This document shows, piece after piece, positions 43,741-52,311 of a DNA stretch of 64,000 bases. The DNA comes from Pseudomonas sp. B28(2017). Its GTDB lineage: Bacteria > Pseudomonadota > Gammaproteobacteria > Pseudomonadales > Pseudomonadaceae. The number at the start of each line of letters is the position of its first letter. Position 1 is the first letter of the stretch. The translations under genes were made by a program, and so were the position numbers. The notes under the pieces are model-generated. The model saw nothing but the letters and a program-made list of their open reading frames with translations. It did not search any database and was not told the DNA's origin. The DNA lies in assembly GCF_002113025.1 (NCBI RefSeq), contig NZ_NEJH01000012.1, positions 97,456 to 161,455 on the forward strand, in the 5' to 3' direction.

Positions 43741-46695
43741 TCAGTTCACAGCGGACGTCGCTTCGACATGACGCGGCAAGGTAACCCTGATTCGGGTGCC
43801 GCGTTGGCTTTGAACATCAGCCGGGCTGTCGATGGTGATTTGTCCATAATGCTCTTCAACGATGGAATAGACCAGTGCAAGGCCCAGACCGGTGCCTTCG
43901 CCAGGGTCTTTGGTGGTGAAGAAAGGTTCGAACAATCGGTCCATGATGCTCGACGGGATACCACTGCCTTCGTCCTCCACGATCAGATCGACCGTGTGCT
44001 CGCCGGCTTCACTCTTGACCCGTACCGCACTGCCGGGAGGCGAGGCGTCACGGGCGTTTGAAAGCAGGTTGATCAATACCTGGGCCAGCCGTTGCGGGTC
44101 GCCTTCGACCCAGTGTTCGGGGTCGCACAGGTTGTAGAACTGCACTTCGAAATTGCGTCGGTTCAGGGCCAGCAGGCCGATGGCATCCTGAGCCACTTCG
44201 GCCAGACAGACGGGTTCGTCACTGTGCTGATGGCTGCCGGCATGGGCAAAGCTCATCAGCGACTGGACAATGCGCGATACGCGTTTGGTCTGCTCGAGGA
44301 TCTGACCGCTGATTTCCTTCAGCTCGCCGTCTTCTTCCCTTTCTTCGCGCAGGTTCTGCGCCAGGCACGCGATACCGGTGATCGGGTTGCCGATTTCATG
44401 GGCCACGCCGGCCGCCAGTCGGCCGATGCTGGCCAGGCGCTCGGAGTGCACCAGTTTGTCCTCGAGCATCTGGGTTTCGGTCAGGTCCTCGACCAGCAAT
44501 ACCAAGCCGCTGTTGCCCGGCGCCAGCGGTTCATCGATGGCCGCTTTGTGCAGGTTCAGCCAGCGGGTCTGGCCATCGAGGGCCAGGTGCTGTTTGTGCA
44601 AGTGCTCGTCCGGCAGGTTGATGAAACCTTGCAGCAGTTCTTTCCATGGGTCGGCAATGGTGCTCAGGCGCGAACCGACCACGCGCTGCGCAGCGATGCC
44701 GGTGAGTTCCTCCATGGCCTTGTTCCACATGAGAATTTCCTGATCCTTGGCCAACGAGCAAACACCCATTGGCAATTCCTGCAGGGTCTGGCGATGATAG
44801 CGGCGCAGGGCATCGAGTTCGGCGGCCAGGCCTGTCAGGCGCGAGTGGTAGTCCTCGAGACGGCTTTCGATGAAGTGAATGTCTTCGGTGACGTAGTTTT
44901 CGCCGCCAGCCTTGTACGGCAGGAACGTCTCTACCATGTCCTGGGCCACGCTGGGACCCATCAGGCCGGAGAGGTTGGCTTCGATGCGGTCACGCAAGCG
45001 GCGCAGGGCATACGGCCGGCGTTCGTCGAAGGGCAGATAGAGGTCGCGCAGTGCCTGTTCCACTTCTTTTTGCGCCGCTTTTGCACCCAATGGTTTTGCA
45101 AGCTGTGTGGCGAATTCCTGGGGTGAGGCGGCGTGCAGTTCCCGGCGTTGCGGGCGGCGAACGTTATCCACGGCGCAGGCTTCGGCAGCGCTGGCTTCTT
45201 CGGTGCTGGCGTTGGTGAATAGCGAGATCAGGGTGAACATCAGCACGTTGGCTGCCAGCGAAGCAATCGCCGCCATGTGCCAGCTGGTGTCGTCCAGCAC
45301 GTAGATCATGTTCAGCAGCGGAATGTAGAAGCCTTGCAGGTTGCCGACCAGCGGCAGCAGCATGGTCACCAGCCACACCAATATCCCCGCCAGCAAGCCG
45401 GCAATGAAGCCGCGACGGTTGGCGGTCGGCCAATACAGGACCGAGAGCACGCCCGGCAGGAACTGCAACGTGGCGACGAACGCGACAATGCCGAGGTTGG
45501 CCAGGTCCTGCTCGGCACCGAGCATCAGGTAGAAGCCGTAGCCGGCCATGATGATCGCGACAATCAGCGCCCGGCGGGTCCACTTCAGCCAGCGGTAGAT
45601 GTTGCCTTCGGCCGGTGGCTGATACAGCGGCAGCACCAGGTGGTTCAAGGCCATCCCGGACAGTGCCAACGTGGTGACGATGATCAGGCCGCTGGCGGCG
45701 GAGAGCCCGCCGACATACGCCAGCAACGCCAGCGCCTTGCTGTTGGCGGCAATACCGATGCCCAGGGTAAAGTATTCCGGATTGGTGGTGGCGCCCAGTT
45801 TCAGGCCGGCCCAGAGAATCAGCGGCACCGCCAGGCTCATCAGCAGCAGGAACAGCGGCAGGCCCCAGCTCGCACTGACCAGCGAACGCGGGTTGAGGTT
45901 CTCGGTAAAGGTCATGTGATACATGTGTGGCATCACGATCGCCGAGGCAAAGAACACCAGCAACAGCGTACGCCACGGGCCTTCCTGCAAGGGCGTGTGC
46001 AGGGCAGCGAGCGCGGTCTGGTTTTGCAACAGCCAGAGCTCAAGCTGTTGCGGGCCGTCGAACACGCCGTATAGCGCATACAACCCGACACCGCCGAGGG
46101 CGATCAGCTTGATCACCGACTCGAAGGCAATCGCAAACACCAGGCCTTCATGCTTTTCGCGGGTGGCGATGTGGCGGGAGCCAAAGAAGATCGTGAACAG
46201 CGTAATCAATGCACAGAAGCTCAGGGCCACGCGATTCTGCACCGGCTCTTGGGTGAGAATGCCAATGGAGTCGGCGACCGCCTGAATCTGCAAGGCCAGC
46301 AGCGGCAGTACGCCGACCAGCATGAAAATCGTGGTCAGCGCACCGGCCCAGGTGCTGCGGAAGCGGAAAGCAAACAGGTCCGCCAAAGACGACAGTTGAT
46401 AAGTGCGGGTGATCTTCAGGATCGGGTAGAGCAACACCGGCGCCAGCAGAAATGCCCCGGAGACACCCAGGTAGCTGGACAGAAAGCCGTAGCCGTACTG
46501 ATAGGCCAGGCCCACGGTGCCGTAAAACGCCCAGGCACTGGCATAGACGCCCAGTGACAGGGTGTAAGTCAGCGGGTGGCGAATGATCGCCCGCGGGATC
46601 ATGCCCCGTTCACTGATCCAGGCCACGCCGAACAGCACCGCCAGGTACGCGGCGCTGATCAGGATCATCTGGGTCAGGCTAAAGCTCATCGGCAT
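43741..46695 (-). CDS. cbrA: Sensor histidine kinase CbrA (SLC5-type membrane domain)
   Basis: A 984-residue hybrid of a sodium:solute symporter-like N-terminal half (about 13 helices, residues 1-500; YGTVGLAYQYGYGFLSSYLG, HMYHMTFTENLNPRSL), a STAC-like linker, PAS, and a kinase. The kinase has the H-box VAHEIGNPITGIACLAQNL, the N box LLSNARDASP and the G boxes EDEGSGIP and GEGTGLGLALVYSI. CbrA has been reported to bind or transport histidine. ATG 46695 and ATG 46689 are both usable, and both lie within the 3' end of cbrX. Confidence 0.96.
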   Translation of the reverse strand: MPMSFSLTQMILISAAYLAVLFGVAWISERGMIPRAIIRHPLTYTLSLGVYASAWAFYGTVGLAYQYGYGFLSSYLGVSGAFLLAPVLLYPILKITRTYQLSSLADLFAFRFRSTWAGALTTIFMLVGVLPLLALQIQAVADSIGILTQEPVQNRVALSFCALITLFTIFFGSRHIATREKHEGLVFAIAFESVIKLIALGGVGLYALYGVFDGPQQLELWLLQNQTALAALHTPLQEGPWRTLLLVFFASAIVMPHMYHMTFTENLNPRSLVSASWGLPLFLLLMSLAVPLILWAGLKLGATTNPEYFTLGIGIAANSKALALLAYVGGLSAASGLIIVTTLALSGMALNHLVLPLYQPPAEGNIYRWLKWTRRALIVAIIMAGYGFYLMLGAEQDLANLGIVAFVATLQFLPGVLSVLYWPTANRRGFIAGLLAGILVWLVTMLLPLVGNLQGFYIPLLNMIYVLDDTSWHMAAIASLAANVLMFTLISLFTNASTEEASAAEACAVDNVRRPQRRELHAASPQEFATQLAKPLGAKAAQKEVEQALRDLYLPFDERRPYALRRLRDRIEANLSGLMGPSVAQDMVETFLPYKAGGENYVTEDIHFIESRLEDYHSRLTGLAAELDALRRYHRQTLQELPMGVCSLAKDQEILMWNKAMEELTGIAAQRVVGSRLSTIADPWKELLQGFINLPDEHLHKQHLALDGQTRWLNLHKAAIDEPLAPGNSGLVLLVEDLTETQMLEDKLVHSERLASIGRLAAGVAHEIGNPITGIACLAQNLREEREEDGELKEISGQILEQTKRVSRIVQSLMSFAHAGSHQHSDEPVCLAEVAQDAIGLLALNRRNFEVQFYNLCDPEHWVEGDPQRLAQVLINLLSNARDASPPGSAVRVKSEAGEHTVDLIVEDEGSGIPSSIMDRLFEPFFTTKDPGEGTGLGLALVYSIVEEHYGQITIDSPADVQSQRGTRIRVTLPRHVEATSAVN

Positions 46696-46855
46696 CTTTT
46701 TGGCTCTGCAGGATGAAGGTCACGACGATCAGAATCAGCCAGAGCAGATAAGGGCGATACCAGGCGCCAGTGGCGTCGATCCACCAATCCATGATGGCCG
46801 GGGAAAACAGGTAAATCCCCACTACCAAAAGCAGGACCAAGCGATAGATGTACAT
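46679..46855 (-). CDS. cbrX: Small membrane protein CbrX overlapping cbrA
   Basis: A 58-residue protein starting MYIYRLVLLLVVGIYLFSPA with two predicted membrane helices (residues 3-20 and 38-50) and a charged tail (QSQKDADEL). Its last 17 bases (11, if ATG 46689 is used) overlap the start of cbrA in another frame, so cbrA translation should depend on ribosomes finishing cbrX. A small cbrX gene coupled to cbrA has been described in P. putida, and this matches in position and size. Confidence 0.85.
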   Translation of the reverse strand: MYIYRLVLLLVVGIYLFSPAIMDWWIDATGAWYRPYLLWLILIVVTFILQSQKDADEL

Positions 46856-46932
46856 CCCGGCCTCTCTTTTTTATGCGCGTGCCTGAAAACGTGCGGCGAT
46901 GGTAACGGATGGGCGCGCCACTGCAAGTGCGA

Positions 46933-47823
46933 TCACAATAGTTGCGCCTCGGGCAGGTTCAGTGTGCGCGGGATCAACGACGCATCCCAGTGGGCAATAC
47001 CCCAGTTCAACACTTCCCGTGGCGTGGCGTAAGCCAGTTCGGTTCCCGGGTTCTGCCCCAGTGCGCGCAGCGCCCGCAGCAACAGCGGCGTTGCCTGATC
47101 CTCGGTCAACGGCGGCGAACGGTAGGATTTACCCAGTTTATTGCCATCGGGCTGAGTAATCAGCGGGATATGCAGATAACGCGGTTGAGGCAGGCCGAGC
47201 AGTTCCTGCAGGTAGAGTTGGCGGGGCGTGGAGTCCAGCAGGTCGGCCCCCCGAACGATATCGGTGATGCCCTGCCAGGCATCGTCCAGGACCACGGCTA
47301 ATTGATAGGCGTAGAGTCCGTCGCGGCGGCGGATCACGAAGTCGCCGACTTCCCGGCCCAGATGCTGGCGGTATTCGCCCTGCACCCGGTCGAGGAAGTG
47401 GTATTCCAGTTCCGGTACGCGCAGGCGGATGGCAGCATCATCAGTGCCATGGCCGGCATTGCGGCACAGCCCCGGATAAATCCCGTTATACGCTTCCAGC
47501 TGTTTGCGTGAACAGGTGCAGGCGTAGGCCAGGCCGTGATTGAACAGGCGATTGAGCACCTCGGCATAGGCATCGTGGCGCTCGCTTTGGCGAACCAGGT
47601 CGCCATCCCACTCGAAGCCGTAGCTTTCCAGAGCCTTGAGAATGGCAGCCTGGGCGCCGGGTTCTTCACGGGGCGGGTCAAGGTCTTCCATGCGCATCAG
47701 CCAGCGTCCGCCCACCGAGCGCGCGTCAAGGTAGGAGGCCAGCGCAGCGACCAGCGAGCCGAAGTGCAGATGGCCGCTAGGGGTGGGGGCGAAGCGCCCG
47801 ATGTAAGGAGTGTTGGCGGTCAT
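46933..47823 (-). CDS. gluQ: Glutamyl-Q tRNA(Asp) synthetase
   Basis: A truncated glutamyl-tRNA synthetase that charges queuosine in tRNA-Asp with glutamate and lacks an anticodon-binding domain. The 296 residues carry the HIGH-like GRFAPTPSGHLHFGSLVAAL, MRMEDLDPPRE, zinc ligands CTCSRKQLEAY ... YPGLCR, DFVIRRRDGLYAYQLAVVLDD and the KMSKS-like GNKLGKS. It follows dksA, as in most gammaproteobacteria. An ATG six codons earlier (47841) is an alternative start; neither has a good ribosome-binding site. Confidence 0.93.
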   Translation of the reverse strand: MTANTPYIGRFAPTPSGHLHFGSLVAALASYLDARSVGGRWLMRMEDLDPPREEPGAQAAILKALESYGFEWDGDLVRQSERHDAYAEVLNRLFNHGLAYACTCSRKQLEAYNGIYPGLCRNAGHGTDDAAIRLRVPELEYHFLDRVQGEYRQHLGREVGDFVIRRRDGLYAYQLAVVLDDAWQGITDIVRGADLLDSTPRQLYLQELLGLPQPRYLHIPLITQPDGNKLGKSYRSPPLTEDQATPLLLRALRALGQNPGTELAYATPREVLNWGIAHWDASLIPRTLNLPEAQLL

Positions 47824-47856
47824 GGGTGCATTCGAGGCCATACAAACATCAGAAAC

Positions 47857-47885
47857 AAAAACGGAGCGTTCGCACGCTCCGTTCT
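47857..47885 (-). terminator. Terminator between dksA and gluQ
   Basis: ACGGAGCG-TTCG-CACGCTCCGT (8-bp stem) with AAAAAC on the plus-strand left side, giving T5 on the minus strand 16 bases after the dksA stop. Confidence 0.85.
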
Positions 47886-47900
47886 TCGTTCAGGTCGCAA

Positions 47901-48341
47901 TTATTTGCCGACTTGCTTTTCCTTGATTTCCGCCAGGGTCTTGCAGTCGATGCACAGGTCGGCGGTAGGGCGTGCTTCGAGGCGCTTGACACCGATTTCG
48001 ATGCCGCAGGATTCACACCAGCCGTACTCTTCGTCTTCGATCAGCTGAAGTGTCTTGTCGATCTTCTTGATCAACTTGCGTTCACGATCGCGGGCACGCA
48101 GTTCGAGGGCGAATTCCTCTTCCTGGCTGGCACGGTCTGCCGGATCAGGAAAGTTGGCCGCTTCGTCCTTCATGTGGTCCACGGTCTTGTCGACACCTTC
48201 CATCAGCTCTTTTTTCCACTGATTCAGAACCTTGGTGAAGTGCTTGCGCATGGGCTCGCCCATGTACTCTTCGCCGGCTTTCTGAACATAGGGCTCGAAG
48301 CCACTGATCGTCTGGTTTTGCTGCTTTGCTTGGGTGGACAT
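47901..48341 (-). CDS. dksA: RNA polymerase-binding transcription factor DksA
   Basis: Works with ppGpp at stable-RNA and amino-acid promoters. The 146 residues contain an N-terminal helix, the coiled coil whose tip carries the DPADRASQEEEF acidic pair (Asp-Pro-x-Asp), and a four-cysteine zinc finger (GWCESCG ... LCIDCKTLAEIKE). The coiled-coil tip Asp residues needed for action are present, so this is the canonical zinc DksA. Confidence 0.98.
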   Translation of the reverse strand: MSTQAKQQNQTISGFEPYVQKAGEEYMGEPMRKHFTKVLNQWKKELMEGVDKTVDHMKDEAANFPDPADRASQEEEFALELRARDRERKLIKKIDKTLQLIEDEEYGWCESCGIEIGVKRLEARPTADLCIDCKTLAEIKEKQVGK

Positions 48342-48675
48342 GAAATAGACCGCCTCTACTCTTGTAATCCATCTGCGCAGGATTGCTCCATCACCGACAC
48401 CTGCCGGCCCCGCGGCTGCAAGCGGGCGAACTTACCAGATCAACTCGGGCCGCGCTACTCCCGGATGTCGAGCTCGCGGCACATGGTGCTTGCCAATGAT
48501 GACAAACCGTTGTCTGGTGGCTCTGGAACCCTGCTCAATTATTGATTTTAGTCAAACCTTGCGTACGCGCTTGAGTCGTTTGTGCCCGGGGTTATAAGGC
48601 CTCTGACCGCTTTAGGTTCTCGCTCGTTCCTGCGCTTGGGTAGAATCGGTTTTTTCCCCCGTTGAAGGAAGGCCA
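48342..48675. other. Gene-free divergent promoter region dksA / aminotransferase
   Basis: 334 bases with no coding potential that I can support. It must contain the dksA promoter (minus) and the promoter of the aminotransferase-sfsA pair (plus). Possible plus-strand -10 elements are GTTATAAGG (near 48590) and GTAGAATCGG (near 48640), but neither has a good -35, so I do not place a promoter. Confidence 0.6.
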
Positions 48676-49848
48676 ATGGCTCAGCCCTACAGTGCCCGCA
48701 GTCGTGCGATCGAACCTTTCCATGTCATGGCGCTGTTGGCGCGGGCCAATGAATTGCAGGCAGCCGGTCATGATGTGATCCACCTGGAAATCGGCGAGCC
48801 GGACTTTACCACCGCCGAGCCGATCATCCGGGCCGGCCAGGCTGCGCTGACGGCAGGGCGGACCCGTTACACCGCCGCGCGCGGTATTCCGGAGTTGCGC
48901 GAGGCCATTTCGGGTTTTTATCAGCAGCGTTATGGTTTGAACATCGACCCACGGCGCATCCTCATCACGCCGGGTGGGTCCGGCGCGTTGCTGCTGGCCA
49001 GCGCTTTGCTGGTAGACCCCGGTAAACACTGGCTGCTGGCGGACCCTGGCTACCCGTGTAACCGGCATTTCCTGCGACTGGTGGAAGGCGCCGCACAATT
49101 GGTGCCGGTCGGTCCCGAGGTGCGTTATCAATTGACGCCTGGCCTGATCGAGCGTCATTGGGACCACGACAGCGTTGGCGCATTGGTGGCGTCGCCGGCC
49201 AATCCGACCGGCACGATCCTGACCCGCGACGAGTTGGCGAAGCTGTCTGTCGCGATCAAGGAGCGCCACGGTCACCTGGTGGTCGACGAGATTTATCACG
49301 GTCTGACCTATGGCACCGATGCGGCCAGCGTGCTGGAAGTCGATGACGGTGCATTCGTTCTTAATAGTTTTTCGAAGTATTTCGGGATGACCGGTTGGCG
49401 GCTGGGATGGCTGGTGGCCCCCGACGCGGCCGTCAGTGAGTTGGAAAAGCTCGCCCAGAATCTCTATATCAGTGCTCCAAGTATGGCCCAGCATGCAGCA
49501 CTGGCCTGTTTCGAACCGGCAACCATCAGCATTCTCGAAGAGCGTCGCGCCGAATTTGGCCGGCGTCGGGATTACCTGCTGCCGGCCTTGCGTGAAATGG
49601 GCTTCGGCATTGCGGTGGAACCGGAGGGTGCTTTCTACTTGTACGCCGATATCAGCAAGTTCGGCGGCGATGCCTTCGCGTTCTGCAAACACTTTCTCGA
49701 AACCGAGCATGTTGCATTCACCCCGGGGCTGGATTTCGGGCGTTATCAGGCCGGGCATCATGTGCGGTTTGCCTATACGCAAAATCTCGAGCGTTTGCAG
49801 GAGGCGGTCGAGCGCATTGCCCGTGGGTTGCGGAGCTGGCAAGGCTGA
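48676..49848 (+). CDS. Pyridoxal phosphate-dependent class I/II aminotransferase
   Basis: The 390-residue fold-type I aminotransferase has VIHLEIGEPDFTTAEPII, YTAARGIPELREAISGFYQQ, ASPANPTGTIL, VVDEIYHGLTYG and the PLP lysine in NSFSKYFGMTGWRLGW (about Lys235). The C-terminal FYLYADISKFGGDAFAFCKH and GRYQAGHHVRFAYT give the arginine that holds the substrate carboxylate. Amino donor and acceptor are not known. The stop overlaps the sfsA start by one base, so they form an operon. Confidence 0.88.
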   Translation: MAQPYSARSRAIEPFHVMALLARANELQAAGHDVIHLEIGEPDFTTAEPIIRAGQAALTAGRTRYTAARGIPELREAISGFYQQRYGLNIDPRRILITPGGSGALLLASALLVDPGKHWLLADPGYPCNRHFLRLVEGAAQLVPVGPEVRYQLTPGLIERHWDHDSVGALVASPANPTGTILTRDELAKLSVAIKERHGHLVVDEIYHGLTYGTDAASVLEVDDGAFVLNSFSKYFGMTGWRLGWLVAPDAAVSELEKLAQNLYISAPSMAQHAALACFEPATISILEERRAEFGRRRDYLLPALREMGFGIAVEPEGAFYLYADISKFGGDAFAFCKHFLETEHVAFTPGLDFGRYQAGHHVRFAYTQNLERLQEAVERIARGLRSWQG

Positions 49849-50561
49849 TGCGATTTCATCCTCCACTTGAAGAAGGTCGCCTGATTCGTCGTTACAAGCG
49901 TTTTCTCGCCGATATCGAAACCGTTGGCGGCGAGTTGTTGACCATTCACTGCCCGAACACAGGCTCGATGCTTAATTGTCAGGTCGAGGGCGGGCAGGTC
50001 TGGTTCAGCCGCTCCAACGACCCGAAACGCAAGTTGCCTGGCACTTGGGAGATCGGTGAAACCCCGCAGGGACGGCTGTTTTGCGTGAACACCGCCCGGG
50101 CCAATGGTTTGATCGAAGAGGCGCTGCGTGCGGGCATCATCACTGAGCTGAACGGCTTTACCGGGCTCAAGCGTGAAGTGGCTTATGGTCAGGAAAACAG
50201 TCGCATCGATTTTCGCCTTGATTACCCTGACGGGCCGGCCTACGTCGAAGTCAAAAGCGTGACCCTGGGCTTCGACGGTACGGCGGTGGCGGCGTTTCCC
50301 GATGCGGTCACCCAGCGTGGCGCCAAGCATCTGCGTGAGCTGGCCCACTTGGTCAGGGACGGTATTCGCGCGGTGCAGTTGTACTGCGTTTGCCTGACCG
50401 ACATCGAGGCTGTGCGCCCGGCGCAGGAAATCGATGCGACTTATGCGCAGGCCTTGCGTGAAGCAATGGCCTGTGGGGTCGAGGTGTTGGCTTACGGCGT
50501 GCGATTGAATCATGAAGAAATGTTGGTCGACCGGCGTCTGGACGTGTTGCCGGGTGGCTAG
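49848..50561 (+). CDS. sfsA: DNA/RNA nuclease SfsA
   Basis: The 237-residue protein has an N-terminal OB-like part (LIRRYKRFLADIETVGGELL, HCPNTGSMLNC) and a PD-(D/E)XK core (SRIDFRLDYPDGPAYVEVKSV, with D and E-x-K visible). SfsA was first linked to sugar fermentation in E. coli and later shown to cut nucleic acids. It converges with the Rieske gene with a four-base overlap. Confidence 0.93.
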   Translation: MRFHPPLEEGRLIRRYKRFLADIETVGGELLTIHCPNTGSMLNCQVEGGQVWFSRSNDPKRKLPGTWEIGETPQGRLFCVNTARANGLIEEALRAGIITELNGFTGLKREVAYGQENSRIDFRLDYPDGPAYVEVKSVTLGFDGTAVAAFPDAVTQRGAKHLRELAHLVRDGIRAVQLYCVCLTDIEAVRPAQEIDATYAQALREAMACGVEVLAYGVRLNHEEMLVDRRLDVLPGG

Positions 50562-50875
50562 AGGCTGATCCAGATCCCCTGTTCATCCTCGCGGCAGGCC
50601 ACTGTGGTCAAGGCTTGCCCTGCGCAAGGGCCGGCGACGCATTCACCGTCTTCGATCAGGAACAGTGCGCCATGGGTGGCGCACTGGATCAGGCTGTTGC
50701 TGGGGTCGAGAAACTGGTCGGGATGCCACTCCAGACCGACTCCCCGGTGCGGGCAGCGATTGATGTAGACATAAACCTGTCCGCTGCGGCGCACCGCAAA
50801 AAGCTTTTGGCCATCGATGTCGAATCCGCGGCTGCTGTCGTTGATCAACTCGGTACCTGCGCAAAGCAGCTTCAT
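50558..50875 (-). CDS. Rieske (2Fe-2S) domain protein
   Basis: A 105-residue single-domain Rieske ferredoxin. The cluster ligands are in CPHRG (CxH, about residue 42) and CATHG (CxxH, about residue 66), with the DGECVAGPCAGQAL loop behind. It has no signal peptide, so it is cytoplasmic. It is likely an electron carrier for an unlinked oxygenase, or a stand-alone NirD/BphA3-like protein. ATG 50875 (MKLLCAGTELINDSSRGFDI) is preferred over upstream starts, which lack similarity. Confidence 0.87.
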   Translation of the reverse strand: MKLLCAGTELINDSSRGFDIDGQKLFAVRRSGQVYVYINRCPHRGVGLEWHPDQFLDPSNSLIQCATHGALFLIEDGECVAGPCAGQALTTVACREDEQGIWISL

Positions 50876-51112
50876 GTCTATCCTCAGTCCCGCAACTCGT
50901 GACCGGATATGCCCGAGCTTGGCCGTTAAATGCTGACAATAATGAAATGGCCGTCTTGCCCGTCGGGTACAAGTGCCTGTCACCGAGGATACTTGGCCTG
51001 CTCCTTCGATGCCCGGGAAAACTTTAAAGGACGCTGTTTATGCGCTTGATTGCCCGCGTCGCCGTGATTTGCATGGGGCATCACCTGATCCGGTCAGTAT
51101 TTTTCCACAGGC

Positions 51113-51226
51113 AAAAAAAGACCCGGCAAGAGCCGGGTCAAATAACCGTGATTAGCCTGATGAGGAGATAATCCGAGAGTCCGAACCAAGGGCTTTTCAG
51201 AATATCGACCAGTCTCGCGACCAGTT
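51113..51226 (-). ncRNA. prrF: PrrF small RNA (iron-sparing)
   Basis: On the minus strand it starts AACTGGTCGCGAG, carries the conserved core CGGATTATCTCCTCATCAGG then CTAATCACGG, and ends in the terminator GACCCGGC-TCTT-GCCGGGTC plus T7. This matches the PrrF family of Pseudomonas. PrrF RNAs base-pair with mRNAs of iron-using proteins when iron is scarce. Length about 114 nt. The single copy here, as opposed to the tandem prrF1-prrF2 of P. aeruginosa, is the arrangement of other pseudomonads. Confidence 0.93.
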
Positions 51227-51227
51227 G

Positions 51228-51260
51228 TGATAATCATATCGATTCTCATTACCAAGTCAA
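51228..51260 (-). promoter_or_regulatory. Promoter and Fur box of prrF
   Basis: On the minus strand the -35 TTGACT (51255-51260) and -10 TATGAT (51233-51238) have a 16-base spacer. Overlapping them, GGTAATGAGAATCGATATGA then TTATC (51228-51252) is close to the Fur consensus GATAATGATAATCATTATC. Iron-loaded Fur would block the polymerase. Confidence 0.88.
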
Positions 51261-51359
51261 TCGTTGTTTCTTGAATTCTTTTCGATTTGCCGGATTTTCG
51301 TCTGCAGGCTCCGCAATCATTGGGCTGCAGGTTGCAAAACTTCAGTGAGTTTTGTCGGA

Positions 51360-51632
51360 TCAGTTCTTGTGGCGTGAAGAGATGGCTTCCAATTGTCTGT
51401 TCAACGCCTCCTTGCGCTCGGCAGGAATGTCATTCCAGTGAACGTCCATCAGGGCGCCTTCGATTGCGTACAACAACACCTTGGACGCTCGAAAGCCGCG
51501 CGTACGCACGGCCCGATAAGCATCCACCGCCCCGAGGCGACGCAAGTCCGAAGCGCTATGGATGCCCACGGCATGCAGCCATTGCGCTGACGTCTTGCCA
51601 AGATTCTTCAGGTGTTGCAGTTCATCATTCAT
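51360..51632 (-). CDS. TfoX/Sxy C-terminal domain protein
   Basis: A 90-residue protein starting MNDELQHLKNLGKTSAQWLH behind a strong AAGGAGG ribosome-binding site. The LKNLGKTSAQWLHAVGIHSASDLRRLGAVDAY helix-hairpin-helix pattern is the TfoX C-terminal domain, found alone here without the N-terminal half of the competence regulator Sxy. Role unknown. The 243 bases upstream (to the pentapeptide gene) hold no gene. Confidence 0.85.
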   Translation of the reverse strand: MNDELQHLKNLGKTSAQWLHAVGIHSASDLRRLGAVDAYRAVRTRGFRASKVLLYAIEGALMDVHWNDIPAERKEALNRQLEAISSRHKN

Positions 51633-51875
51633 CAAGCCTCCTTGCGATGGCCGAATGGAGATCGTGGGCAATCTTCTGAGGAGTGTAGCCATCAGCAGGA
51701 AAAGCGTGATTGTTTGCTCGTTTCCGACGCAAATGCTTCTAAGAGACAAGTATTGGCTGCGTGTGAAAAGTCTGCGAATGCAGGAGGAAGAGGCGGGAAA
51801 CAATCAGGAATTGCGGGTGAGCATCCACGCAGTCCAGCGCAACGGAGCGCTGGACGTGTCAGTCAGCGACGTTGA

Positions 51876-52220
51876 TCAGCGGGTGCGATAGCGCAGTCGC
51901 GTACCGAAGTTCATCGACATCAGGATTTCGTCGGCACTGAGTTCCACCGGAAAGTAGGCGCCGGAGATTTGCGCGTGGGCCAGGCTCGCGCCTTCCAGGT
52001 TCGCCTTGCGAAAATCGATGCCGCGCAAGTCGGCGGAACGGAAGTAGGCGTCGCTGAAATCCACGCCGTCAGCATTCAGCTCGCGCAGGTCCAGCCCCCG
52101 GAAGTCTCCACCCACCATGTCGATGGGGCCATCCTTGGGGCGTTCACTGTTGAAGCCTCTGATGTCGTCTTTGTGCAGCAGGGCATAAAGCGGAGTGTCG
52201 AGAAGTTTCGGCTGGCTCAT
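51876..52220 (-). CDS. Pentapeptide repeat protein
   Basis: A 114-residue protein with about nine A(D/N)Lxx-type repeats in the centre (FRGLDLRELNADGVDFSDAY, FRSADLRGIDFRKANLEGAS), flanked by a charged N-terminus and ending TRLRYRTR. Such repeats form a right-handed quadrilateral beta helix. Too short for a Qnr-type gyrase protector; function unknown. Confidence 0.87.
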   Translation of the reverse strand: MSQPKLLDTPLYALLHKDDIRGFNSERPKDGPIDMVGGDFRGLDLRELNADGVDFSDAYFRSADLRGIDFRKANLEGASLAHAQISGAYFPVELSADEILMSMNFGTRLRYRTR

Positions 52221-52311
52221 GTCGCATCACCTGATGGTTTTATGGCGCCAGTATAGTGCCACTATTTGACGGTCGTGAAGCCAATGCCGGCCTCACGACT
52301 GAAATAGTTTC

